Assembly: GCA_028023455.1 (NCBI GenBank)
Contig: JAQFVV010012667.1
Span: 852,501 to 916,500 of the forward strand
Length of the DNA: 64,000 bases
Direction of reading: 5' to 3'
DNA from: Epiperipatus broadwayi
Lineage: Eukaryota > Onychophora > Udeonychophora > Euonychophora > Peripatidae
Below are positions 37,490 to 49,700 of this stretch, piece after piece. Numbering within the stretch: the first letter of the stretch is position 1; each line of letters begins with the position of its first letter. Below the pieces are notes generated by a model. The model saw only the letters and a list, made by a program, of their open reading frames with translations. It did no database searches and was not told the origin of the DNA. A program made the position numbers and the translations under genes.

Positions 37490-40140
37490 TTGTTGGATCT
37501 TATTAATTTTAGAAGCAATGGTATAGCTGCAATTGATTTGAAAAGTGGAGATATATTTTATCATAAAGCTCTAATATAAAAGGCATGAATGAAATGCAAT
37601 TTATTATAAGTAAAAAACAGAAAAACAATATTATAAAGGTTGATGATATATTAGGTAGAGTGGTAAATTAGTTATTGAACTTAAATTAAAATACCAAATG
37701 AGATTGACCAGGTTTATGCCCAACAAGTGTATAGATGAATAAAATAATTGATTGTAATAAACATTTTAAAATTGTCATGGAAATCTTTAATGCTAGAATT
37801 AGAAAATTATTGAAAGGTGAAAATGCTATAAATAAATTGGTTATGATGACAACAATGAGAAATCACAGAATTAAAAAAATTATCAAAAAAGAAAATGTAC
37901 TTAGTACACTAGAAAATATTTATTTGAGAAAATTGCTAAATGAATATGGATGTTGAAACATCTAAATCAAAATACAGCACAATTGGAATATATTTTCATT
38001 AACAAAAAGTATGTACTTCAACATTGTAATATTTTTAATAGATCCAACATAAGTAGTGACCATAAATTAGTTAAATTAGTGAGATGTAGAATGTGTGATA
38101 AGGCAAAATTAAAGAGATGAAAATTATTTAAAGACAGTATTAACATTTGGTTATTTTTAAAGTTCAAAATCATTCCAATGAAATTAAGTTATAATTTGTC
38201 AATATTTTGAAAATACAGATTTTGAAAATACTTTTCACTTAATTGGGTAACAAATAAAAAAAATAATCCAGATTCTACTAAAGACTACAATGAAGACAGC
38301 TGATATATAAAAAAAAAAAACAATTCACCAGTATATTTTCAACTGAATGGAAAAAAGAAGGAATATGAAAATATTTTAATGTGATATATGCAGTTTTATA
38401 AAATGTTATGAAAAAGAGTTACAAAAGTATTATGCAATTGACAAGGATAGATATAGAAAAAACTAATCTTGATGTGAGTTGTATCAGTATTAAAAATAAG
38501 AAATGGAACTATTATAAAAAGATGAATGAAATAATGAAATGTGTGAAAAAGTTCTATAAGATATTGTATACAAATAAAAAACAACAATGAAAACATCCTT
38601 TACATTTACTTCTTCTGAATTGCCACAAAGTTTAAATAAAGAGATGAGGCATGCAATTAAGTCTATGATGAAGTGAAAAGCTTCAGAGAATGGTGGAATT
38701 ATTATTGACGTCTTTAAAAAGCACAGATAAAGAAATGAAAAAACAATTGATAAAACTATATACTAAATATTTAAATGCTAAAGATGTATCAGATTAATGG
38801 TAGAATCCAGTAATATTTTTAATATATAAAAAAATGTTAAAGAAGATATTAAAAAATATAGAGTAATCAACTTTCTATTAGTTCTGTTCAAAATCTTTGA
38901 CAAGATAGTTACAACTTGTCTACAGTGGAATTCAGTTTCAAACTAATCAAAATAATAATTTGTATTCAAAGGTGACTTTATTACAATATTTTATGTCTAA
39001 AGACAATGAATAGGCATTTCATTATGCATTGAAAATGTGGGTTAATAAAAGACATTTAATTTAAATAAGCATATTAAAGCTTTGGATCATCTACATACAG
39101 ATTAGGAACATTACTATATTCGGAAGAATGTTTATCAAAATGCAACAACAGTGATTAGATTAAATGGTGATATTAAAAAGATTAAAATTGAAAAGGGTGT
39201 GTGATAGGACTTTATTTCTTCAAAAAATTTTCATGCAATTTTATAAGAAGTATTTATGGATTAAATAAGAATATAAGAAAATGAAAAATAAATGGCTATT
39301 TAAATACTTTAGATTTTGCAGATAATGTGATTCTTTCTTGTAAATAATGCGTCAGAGGTTCAGAAAATGTTGCAATAGTTTTCGGATAAAAATAAGAAAA
39401 CAGAATTAAAGATAAATGCCTAAAAAGGATAAAATGATGTTCTATTAATTTTCTCTGAAGAAAATAATGATAAATTCATAAACTACTTAGATGTCTTGCG
39501 TTGTTAGCCGAGAGGTATCGCAGCTGCCATGCAAGCAAGTAGTTGGTTGCAGACGGTTGTGGGTTCGCGTCCCGGCCGATGCTATGACACATGGAAAAAA
39601 AAAGACCTTAGATAGAATGTTAATGCACAAAAAAAAACATAATTGATGAAATTAATCATAGAATTAAACTTAGTCTGAATACGTTTTTTTTTTAGAAATA
39701 AATATTTAAAAAAAATATTGTTATGTTTTTGAACAAAAAATTAATGCACGAACCAGTTGTTTTTTACATAATCAAAAACTTGAACAGTTACCAGAATGCA
39801 AAAACTTTACAGTTTTAAATAAAATATGAACAGATCTATGTTGAAAATAACAAGAATTAATGGAAGATTAAAATGTAGATAAGAGAACAAACAGAAAATA
39901 CCGAAATAGATCTAGACTGGATATATTTATAGAAGAACTACTGTTAATACATGAACATATAAAGTATTAAACTGAAACAAAAAATTATAAAAGTGCTAAA
40001 AGAGGCTCCATGTGAGATGGAAGGATGAAATAAATATATTTGCTGGTATTATGTGGAGAAAAAAAGCAATATATCAGAGAAACTGGGTTAAATTTATTGA
40101 GACTTTCATATTGCATTGGATTAATAAGGATTAAAAATGA
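37490..40140 (+). pseudogene. Nearly full-length, dead RTE-type LINE
   Basis: Domains appear in the expected order. An APE-type endonuclease begins near 37500. About 37780 reads 'EIFNARI' where 'GDFNARIG' is expected, and 37970-38090 reads 'QLEYIFINKKYVLQ' and 'ISSDHKLVK', the SDH catalytic region. RT motifs follow: 'EDIKKYRVINFLLVLFKIFD' near 38840-38910, 'YIRKNVYQNATTVIRLNGDI' near 39115-39180, and 'LDFADNVILSCK' near 39310-39345, with FADN in place of FADD. A C-terminal region has 'NRSMLKITRINGRLK' near 39835 and 'RWKDEINIFAGIMWRKKAI' near 40014-40075, typical of the RTE tail. Many stops and frameshifts interrupt it, and a SINE is inserted at 39493. The 3' end is not sharply defined. Confidence 0.8.
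39493..39606 (+). mobile_element. tRNA-derived SINE, copy 3, nested in the RTE LINE
   Basis: Starts 'gtcttgcgttgttagccg', has B-box-like 'gggttcgcgtcccgg', ends 'gatgctatgacacatgg' and poly(A). The target duplication is 'cttagat' at 39486-39492 and 39607-39613. Removing the SINE and one duplicate rejoins the LINE reading from 'KFINYLD' to 'RMLMHKK'. The insertion is therefore younger than the LINE. Confidence 0.92.
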
Positions 40141-40149
40141 TAGCAATGA

Positions 40150-40960
40150 TGATAACTATTATTTAAAAAAACAATATAGAATATATAGTAATAAAGCATA
40201 TCAAACAAAAAAAAAACCCAATATTAAGTTTTATTAAAATTATTATTCAAATTCAGAAAAGTAATATACACTCTTAAAATAGAATTCCGCTTTTTATAAT
40301 CAGTTTTATACTTTGATTATATTTATATCAAATATTAAAACTGTAACTGTGTATAAAGTTGATTGTAGCTAATTATCAATGAAAAAAAATGATACGTATT
40401 TGATGCTGTTAAATAGAAATTCACATTTTTAATAAAAACTTTGTTATGTTTCAGTAAAGAAGCATGTTCCAGAAAAAGTGTTATTTCAACAATTTCATAA
40501 AAAAAAAAAAAAACAATAATAAAAAAGATATTAATAATCAGTTTGTCAATTGCTGATTGTTTGACAGTTTGATCATTTTATCTTCTTGTTCTTACTCTCT
40601 AGATAAGAATGGCTAAATAATATTTACTGCCACATTTTAAATGGTTATAAATATGACTATGAGATGAATATTTAAAAGCAAAGTTATGTGCATCATTTTA
40701 ACCAGAAATTTGTTTTTAGTTTAACAAATATTGGATTTGAATTCAGGTCATAGATATACAGTTGGGTGCATTATCAGTATAATAAGTTTTTTGATATATA
40801 TATATATATATATATATTGTAATTACAATAAGAATAAGAATAATAATAATGGTAACAAACTATTATAAACAATCCTTAAATTCACAGAAGTGCATTTTTC
40901 TTGAACCTGCCTCAACTGCCATTAAAATTCAAAAAGAAAACAAAGTGGAAGCAAATGTCA
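40150..40960. other. AT-rich DNA, no gene seen
   Basis: Includes a (TA)n run at about 40796-40818 and possibly the 3' tail of the RTE LINE up to about 40250. Nothing else recognised. Confidence 0.5.
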
Positions 40961-41665
40961 TCAATTCAAATTCCAGGAATCTCGTATTTTAATGTTAGCA
41001 GATTGCCTATTTATTAAATGAATTTTATTCCTATTTATAAAAATTGCCTCTTTCATTTTTCTTTTAATATGGTTTCTCTCCTCATGAAGAATTTTCACAT
41101 TTTCAAAATCAAATTTAAATTTATATTTACATGTTTTTTCATGATCAAAGAAAACTGAAGGAGAAATTAAATCACCATTATTTTTACTTTTTGCACGTTT
41201 ATATAACAATTCATGCTTCCTCAATTTCTTCTCAATAGTGCACCTAGATTTACCTATATATGATAGCATACAATCACAAAAAATTTGATATATAACATTA
41301 CCTTTTTGTTTGACAGGTATGAGGGCCTTAGAATTATTGACTAATTTATTAATATTGTTTGGAACATAGAATGAAACATTATACACATTCTTATATATAT
41401 ATCCCTAAAAAATTTCACTTGTGGATTTGAAATAAATGGAATAGATAACCATTGTTTATTATTAACCTTCATTTCCTTTCAATTATTTTACTTTTTTTTA
41501 AATTGACATAAACTATTGCTTATTTGCTCCATTTTATAACCAACATCAAGCAATTCCTTGGCAAATATCTCAATATTTTTCAGTTTATCATTTTGGTAAT
41601 GACATAATTTTTCATTCCGAAACAAAAAAAGATCTAAAACTTGCCATCTTATGCATCATTGGTAC
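40961..41665 (-). pseudogene. PLE-B: 3' half of a Penelope-like element with a well-kept GIY-YIG endonuclease
   Basis: The minus-strand frame 41386-40961 is open for 141 codons. It reads 'NVSFYVPNNINKLVN', then the nuclease: 'NVIYQIFCDCMLSYIGKSRC' with the YIG motif, 'TIEKKLRKHELLYKRA', 'FFDHEKTCKYKFKFDFENVK', 'KRKMKEAIFINRNKIHLINR' and a stop after 'DSWNLN'. Upstream, to about 41665, the linker 'LKNIEIFAKELLDVGYKMEQI' and 'QWLSIPFISN' is readable with stops and shifts. The RT core is missing, so this is a 5'-truncated copy; the break lies next to a TA array at 41674-41712. It is similar in order and sequence to PLE-A. I see no hammerhead core downstream. Confidence 0.85.
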
Positions 41666-41670
41666 TTTTG

Positions 41671-41673
<3 letters not shown>

Positions 41674-41712
<39 letters not shown>
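41674..41712. repeat. (TA)n microsatellite
   Basis: About 39 bp of TA adjoining the truncated 5' edge of PLE-B. Confidence 0.95.
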
Positions 41713-41715
<3 letters not shown>

Positions 41716-41719
41716 TTAA

Positions 41720-42830
41720 TTATAATTGTTAATAATTTTGTTGATCATACTTTTTTATATTTTTGGGGGTAAATTTTACAATTTAAATTATAGTAATTAC
41801 TTATGAGGATAATCACAATGTTAATCTTAAATAGTTATTAGATTTTACTATATCTTAGTTTATTTTGGGTCAATCTGTACATATATATTTTATTATTTTT
41901 CTATGAAGCAAGTCTTCAACTTCATTTTCAAGTATTAAATGCATTGTATCTTGAAATTTCTATTAGCTAGAACTTGAAGTTTACAATACTCCACAATCCA
42001 TTAAGAAGGAAACGAAACTTTAGAAAATCAAATTCACTTTAATTTTAGTCAAGATTTAATTGACTTTATTTTAACACTTAATTTATTTATTTTTGCATAT
42101 AAATATTTTGATGATTTAACTAATATAGATGTTTGCTTTATGATAGCATTGCGTACACACACAACACAAACACATATGTTTATCCATATGAATATCTGTA
42201 AACTATTATATTTTTAAATGAGTTCAACTTATTTTCTATGATAAATATTTTTATTAATAATAACGATTTTGTTATTTATTTATACCTTTAGATGATTGAT
42301 ATATTTATTTGACAATATTCTATGGCATTTACCAATTTTATATGATTTTTGGAATGGTTATTAATGCTGACAGTGTAGGGGTTTGTTACCACTAAATTAA
42401 TTTAATTGTAAAAAATTGTAAATCTAATTCTAGTGAGAAATATTACAATATTCCTGATTAAGAGCTTTATACTCTCATAAGTTATCAACAAATAAATAAT
42501 ATAGCAGATTGTCATCATTCACTTTACATGCATTTCTTAGACATCCTTCAGTTACATTGTGATGCCTTTTTTGGTAGAGATATTTTTACTTTATTTATTT
42601 TTTATTTTCATCTGATGATTATAGTTTATCTAAGAAATGTATGAATAGAAAGAGATGTTCTATCTTTTTATTTTATACTGATTGATAGCATATGATATTG
42701 TGGAATTCAAATAAGGGATGCCATGATTTGATTGCCTAACTATATATTGAGATGATTATGTGTCTCATGGCATACTACTTAGTAGTGTGTGTGCATATAT
42801 ATATATATGTACACAAAGGAAATACATATA
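41720..42830. other. AT-rich DNA, no gene seen
   Basis: No domain, splice pair or repeat boundary recognised. A short 'acacacaacacaaacaca' run lies near 42155-42173. Confidence 0.55.
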
Positions 42831-42835
42831 AAAAC

Positions 42836-43096
42836 AAAACTAAGACTTATAAAACCAAAAAATAATATTATATTTTAACCAGAGGACTGGTTTTCATCAG
42901 AAAGAAAAAAAAATGCACAGTAAAATGGCAATAATCCAAAATTACAGATTTGATAAAAGACTATTATTAAATTTATAGTCTTTCATCAAATCTTTAATTT
43001 TTGATTATCACCATTTTACTGTGTATTTTTTTTCTTTCTGATGAAAACCAGTCCTCTGGTTAAAATATAATATTATTTCTTGGATTTGTAAGTCTT
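42836..43096. repeat. About 260-bp palindrome with hammerhead-like arms
   Basis: Arms of about 120 bp pair around a centre near 42965-42980 ('actattattaaatttatagt'). Each arm, read outward, has 'ttctgatgaaaaccag', 'tcct', 'ctggttaaaat'. That gives CTGATGA, a perfect 6-bp stem and AAAA where a hammerhead needs GAAA. The core is therefore not intact. It may derive from two inverted copies of a retroelement end. Confidence 0.8.
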
Positions 43097-43099
43097 TTT

Positions 43100-45420
43100 T
43101 GTTTATATATATATATAAAATTATTCAAAATTATTTTAAATCAAGCTTTTAAAAATGTCTATTTATCATTTTATTAATTCTGATTTTGAAATCTAAAACA
43201 AGTTTGTTTTTTATATTATAACAGATTTACTAATAATTGTAAAGTTCTATTCTGTTTTTAATTAGATTTTTTTTAAAAAATTAAATATTTTGATAAAATC
43301 CTGCAAAGTTGGTTTTGAAAGGATTAACATGAACAAAAAAGAGGCATTAACTTTTTTCAATCAAAATAAAAAAAAAATTACTTTTAATTATTGTGTTTTT
43401 TTAAAAAAAAATTCAATCCCTGACTATAAAAAAGTTGAAAAAAGATTAGATTACAGTTTACATTAATAGAGCTACTATGAAAATATAACTGACAAATCAG
43501 TTACTTCTACTAAAGCAATGGTGAAGGAGTTTTGATTCATATGAAATCCAGGACAAGCTTTTCTGTAGTTCATTAGCTCATATATTGTGTATGAGATGGC
43601 ATGCCTAAAATATATTAACTTATAGAGACTTAATGGAGATCACTGAATGCCAAAAGTTATTAGATTATACCTTTCCTAAAAGATAACAATAAGCCAGTCT
43701 AGTGCTTTAGAAGGGACCATCATACCAACAGATTCCATCAGCTTGCTGAAGAATTAGTATATGTGTATTGTGTTTTATCTGTATGCAGATAAGTACATAT
43801 ATATGCATAAATTACAACTTGTGAATGGAATGTGTTATATATTGAAAATAATATTATTTTAAATAATTTATTGATAATGACAGTTAAAAATTTTAAATTA
43901 CAAATTTTTAAAAGCAAAGGACTTTTATCAACTAAAAATAAAACAAGGAAAGAAAAAAAATAAATGATATTTATCTTTAGAAGATTATTTGCTCCTGTTA
44001 TTGTTTATAAAAACAAAAAAGAGTGGAAAACTTTGAGGATCTTTTTTAAACATAATAAAAATGAAGTCATAAGGGCCTGAATTTTAAATAAACTCTCCAA
44101 ATGATAATAGTTTTCTTTAAATGAAAAAAACTTTTACTGATGATAAAAAATAATAGGCTAATTAATAGCTTTAATTCAGATTACTTATATTTTTATATAC
44201 AGACATATGAGTGCATTTCATGTATATTTTTAACCTTGAATTAATTGTCTTATGAAAATATAATTTTAATAAGTTTATTATTTTTGACAAATAAAATATC
44301 ATAGGATATAAATGACAATGTCCACACATGATTGAGTGTAGACTGAAATATGTGCTAAATTAACCATTTATGTATTATTAAAAATGAAAAGACTTTTATA
44401 CAGCATGTCTGTACTTATTTTTATAGATATATTTCATGTAAACATCTAAAAATCTTTGCAAATAGTTTAATTAATTTTTATATATTATAAAAATGAATTT
44501 TATTTATAGGTAATGACAATCCAAATATGTTCATTTTATATTGCACAGGTATGTCTATGTGCAGATATTTAGGTGTGTTTTATGCAAAGCTATTGAGATA
44601 TGTGTAAATTACAATATAATAGTATATATTTTTTGTATTTTAATCAAAATCAGAATGCTTAATTTATATTTATAGCTGTATTCTACCAGACTTAATTTCA
44701 TTTTAATTTAATTGTTAATAATATATTGATATTTCATTGCTAAAGTTATTCCAGTAAATTATTTAATCCTAAAATAGTTTTAGAATATTATGTTTGTATT
44801 ATACTTCTTATTCACAGTAACAGTTATAGAGTTTCTGCTCAATGAGGTGGATAGATTCATGCATAACAATGAGTTAATAGATTGGAATTTATGTTTGGTG
44901 TTATAGAAATCCAATTAATGATTTCATTACTTTTCTAATGCTGGATGGTGCAAAGGGATATTTTTTAAAGTCTATGCATTGCATTTTATTTAGTTTTTAT
45001 TATTAGAAATTAAGTTTATTGCTAGCAATTAATGGTATTGTGTCCAGAAGTCATTGATGATAACCAGCATGGTTCTCTATCCCAACATGACTTTTTAGTT
45101 ATTATATTCTGATGGATTAGTAATTACATTTATGCATGCAAATCATTATGTAATCTGCCCCAATCTTGGCAAAAGCTAAATAATTAACCTGGTCTATAAT
45201 GGATCACATTCAAAAGGTTGACTATTGATTTTATTTTTGATCGTTCATGGTGATCAATGATTATTATTATTATTTTCTGTAATTCTGGTGAACTTATTTC
45301 TTACTGATCCTCATTCTCATATCCATTATATTCATTTTCTTTATATTGAAATTTGATGTATTAATTGGAGTTGTTAATGAGTGCCATCACCTCAGAGACA
45401 TCACTAATTCTCTATACCAT
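43100..45420. other. AT-rich DNA, no gene seen
   Basis: A GC-richer patch at about 43545-43750 ('gaagggaccatcatacc', 'catcagcttgctgaag') may be an unrecognised repeat. No protein motif was found. Confidence 0.5.
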
Positions 45421-45421
45421 T

Positions 45422-45451
<30 letters not shown>

Positions 45452-45452
<1 letters not shown>

Positions 45453-46645
45453 GAAAGACTTGAACTCACACTTTCAAGCTCCCCATAACTATCTACTTCA
45501 TCTCATAAAATAGATGCCATTGACCACATACATGTGAGAAAGATAAATGATGTCCAATATATGTTTTTCATGATGAACCAGCACTCATCAGTTGGTCCTT
45601 ATCACAACCTCTCATACACATATACAATCAGTGTTTAGTTTATATTAAGGTAGGAAATCTTCAAACTTTAATTGACAAACTTCAATCTTCTCCACTCTCC
45701 AACTTTTCAGCCATCCATATTTTTGAAATCCAATGATGAAACACTCAAAGCCCTTATTGATGCTAATATTATTGTTATACCTATGTTGATTTTAACTCAC
45801 TCTGCACCCTCACCTATAGGATCTTAATATGTACATTTAAATATATAGAAGAGGGATAGTCAGAATATAGGCTGAATATGTAATATTTAAATACATTTAT
45901 ATTATTGATACTAAACTTTATGTAATAAAAAGGACTTGAACTCAGGCTTTCAAGCTCCCCCATAGCTATCCACTCCATTTTATGCTACTGATACATATGA
46001 CCACATACATTCAAGAAAGATAAATGATCTCCAATATAAGAATTTTATGCTGAACAAGCACTCATCAGTTGGTCCAGCACCATCTCTCATACATGTATAC
46101 ATATATATTGGAGATCATTTATTTTTCTCACATATATGTGGTCATGTGTAGCAGTTGTATAAGATGGAATGGATAGCTATGCAGAGCATAATTACATTAA
46201 ATTTAATATAGATAATGTACATGTATTTAAATCTCCCATATTCATCTTGTATTGTGCCCATCCCTCTTCTGTATATTTACGTGGACACATTAATGTCCAT
46301 GTATGAGGGGTTAGAGTGACTTAAGTTCAACATGAGTATAATAATATAATTGGAATAAAGAAATACTTTGAGTGTTTCATAATTGGATTTTCAATGATAT
46401 GGGTAGCTGAAGATTGGAGTGTGGAGAAGATTGTAGCTTGTCCATTAAAGGTTGAAGATTTACTATCTTAATATAAACTGAGCACTGATTGTACATATGT
46501 GTGAGAGATGATGATCTGGAGTAACTGATGAGTGCTGGTCCAGCATCGAATTCATATATTGAAGATAAGGTGGTAACGTGTATCAGTTATGTAAGATGGA
46601 GTGGATAGCAATGGGGAGCTTAAAAATATGAGTTCATCGTGCTTC
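45452..46645. repeat. Foldback repeat, family FB-A, long-form copy 4, with a nested copy
   Basis: The outer arms pair in order. Left blocks 'cagttggtcc', 'atacacatatacaatcagtg', 'tttaattgacaaacttcaatc' and 'tttttgaaatccaatgatga' are answered on the right by 'attggattttcaatgatatg', 'gtccattaaaggttgaag', 'cactgattgtacatatgtg' and 'gagtaactgatg'. A TA run at 45425-45451 lies directly outside the left end, and more TA lies beyond the right end. The middle is interrupted by a complete short-form copy (listed separately). No ORF. Confidence 0.8.
45938..46190. repeat. Short-form FB-A foldback nested in the long copy
   Basis: Starts 'ggacttgaactcaggctttc' and ends near 'tggatagctatgcagagc'. The arms include 'gatctccaatataag' and 'atattggagatcat', and 'gaccacatacattc' and 'cacatatatgtggtc'. 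Its layout matches the 10.2 kb copy. It sits near the centre of the outer palindrome, so family members insert into each other. Confidence 0.75.
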
Positions 46646-46686
46646 TAATTACATTAAGTTTAGTATAGATAATAAATATGTATTTA

Positions 46687-46726
46687 AATATATATATATA
46701 TATATATATATAAATACATATTTATT

Positions 46727-46765
<39 letters not shown>
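46687..46765. repeat. Two (TA)n arrays with short inverted flanks
   Basis: TA runs at about 46690-46711 and 46729-46765. The first is framed by 'aaatatgtatttaa' and 'taaatacatattt', so it forms another TA-cored hairpin. Confidence 0.9.
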
Positions 46766-46769
<4 letters not shown>

Positions 46770-49700
46770 AACCCTCTAAATTGAAACAGAGATCAAAGGC
46801 CACTATGCCAAAACCCAACAATTGTGGCTTTACAAATGAGCCCACTGCAATAAGTCACCATGGTACCATAATATCTATGAATTTATACATTACCACAGAT
46901 TATGAGTCATCTTACATAGACAAAATATCATATGAATGCAAATACTAAAATCTCAGGTTTTTATATTTAAATATTATCTAGATTTCTTTTTAAAATTTAA
47001 ATCTGTTTTTGGTTCTCTACAAATCAATGTTTATGCATATACTTGATACAAGAAATAATTATTGTAATAAATACCTGATCATTGTTAAATAATATAACCA
47101 TTTAGATTCTTATACATGAATTATTTTATCTTTTTCTCATAACTGTTTCATCTTATATCTTGTGTCTTAAGTAAATGAAAATGTAAATATGAAATACTTA
47201 AGTATTTAAATACATTACATAAACATATGACTAGAAAATAAAATGCCCTTTAAATATTTTAAATTATTGTTATGTTAATATTTATTTTGTACAACCTATA
47301 AGCATATGTTATTCTAACATCTTCATGTATGAACTTGTATCAAGTAATAAAATAAAATAATGTAATAAATAGAACGTGTACTTTTATGCTACCCAATACA
47401 TTACAAAGTACAATTTAAATAAAGATAAATCAACATAATATTATCTTATTACAATGCTGGTGTAAAATAAGTGATAAATAAAATAAATAAATAAACTTTA
47501 TGTTACTTCTGAAATGTACTTTTTTTCATAATAATGTATAATAAAACTTTACAATATATTAGAATTTTTAGATAAATGTATGTAGTAATGGCAACGAAAA
47601 CATAAACGTATTTAATGAATAATAAAATATTTATTTACAAGGTAATAATAATATTTCATACAAAAAATATTTACAAAAAGCAATATTTTTAATATGACAA
47701 ATTGTACTAACAGAAACATTTATTTAATTTAAAATAAAGTATACCCTTCTGAATAATAAAAAAATTATAATATCATTTACATTATTTAAGCAGTTCTCTA
47801 TACTATCAGCAATTTTGTACATATAATAAAATAACGCATGCACACACATATACATATATATGCCTAAACATTGGCAACTAGGATATTAAAAGCAACGATG
47901 TTTAAATATGTGTGTGGAAACATACTTCTTATGGAATTGTTAAGATAGCCAAATATTATGCAAAAATAATTAAATCAGTACAATTTTATTAATACCTATA
48001 AAGGTCAAAAAAACAGATCAGCTTAGAAACATAATAGTTAAAATTAAACTGTAGTAGAACTAGTCAAAATACTTGCATAAAGGGATTTGTTTTATAAGGT
48101 TCTCACATATTAAAAAACACACTAATACTAAGTTATAGGCAATGTAAATGACAGAAAATATATGAATGGGCACTTGGTACTTGACCTGAGATTGCTGAAG
48201 CAAGTAAGCCAATCTCTTTCTCTTTTTTTATAAAGGTGCATACAATAACAATAGAAAAACATCGCCATAAAAAAAAAAAAATTGATACCTGTCACCAAGC
48301 AGCATGGAAATTAATAACTGTACAAGGCATGATATAAATATGATAATAATAAATATTCATCTTGCACACATTTATAAGCACAATAACACATTTAACTAAA
48401 CATCACAAGATCATATTTCCTTTTGCTTACACAAACTACTGTATGGAGTTTAGCCTCTGTGTAAATAGCACATTTATTTGGTATATAAATATATATAAAC
48501 TGACTGACCATGATTGCATGATAATAGCAAATATTAAATTTTTATACACTATCTAAACCAATACACCAACTTTCAAACATTCAATTGGCACACATGTATA
48601 AATATAAAAAGCTGTTTTTAGTCTGGTTACAGTAATACCTACTATTACATTGGAATAATAATTCAGAGAACTTAATAATTTATACTTTTGAAATAAAACC
48701 TTTTACACAGATATTTTCTCAGCAAATCTATTTAAATCATGTATCTCTTTATAAATATACCTTATAAAATCATAGATAAAATGATAATTAAATATATATA
48801 AGTCATATAATTATAAATAAACTATAATAAGAATCATATATCAATTTTTTAAAACAAATAAATATACTCTACATTTGTTTACACATTTCTAAGTGGAGGA
48901 CTAAAAATTCTTTCATTTTTTTAATGAAATTAATCCTTTTAATTGTGGAGTGTTTTTTTTTATTGTTCTGCTTTATGAAATATAAGACAATTGTTTTTTT
49001 TTTATTCAAAATTGTGGAGATGATGAATAATAAATACTTTCATAGCAGAAATGTATTGATAAAAAGTAAACATTGTCTGCAATTGAAATATATATTTAAA
49101 GGATCTGAGAGCAGGAGTAGCAAGTTTAGCAATAAACAAATAATACATGGTTCTATTATAAATTTGAAACATTATATCACTAATATTAAACTGTGAAACA
49201 AATTTGAATTATTTCTTCCTTCTGGAAAGTAACGTATACATACTTTTAATAAGTAAGTAGTTGAATGATAGATGAATAAACTATATTAATGCTAAAAGAT
49301 TATTGTATTTATATTAACAGTAAAGCAAATATATAATATATTTTCTAAAATATTAGCTCAATTAATTTAGATGACATTTTTTATCAGAATTAAATAAAAC
49401 AATTTAAAATAAGCTCATTTCTTTTGTTTTTAAGACAAGCAGCGATTATAAAATAACTCATTATTGAATTTCTTTAATTTAATAAAGATATAATAATTTT
49501 CAAAATTGTTTCTGAACAATTAATAGTAACAATCTCTCATTCATTAAGTAAACCACATGGTTTTTATTCTAAGTTATGAACTTTATCAAAATATAACAAG
49601 TGATATTGTTAGCAATTATAATTAGTATAAGTAGCAAATTTAGAATTCATACAATGAAGTGTTAATAATAACCAAGAGTTTAAATTAACTCAATGTTTAT

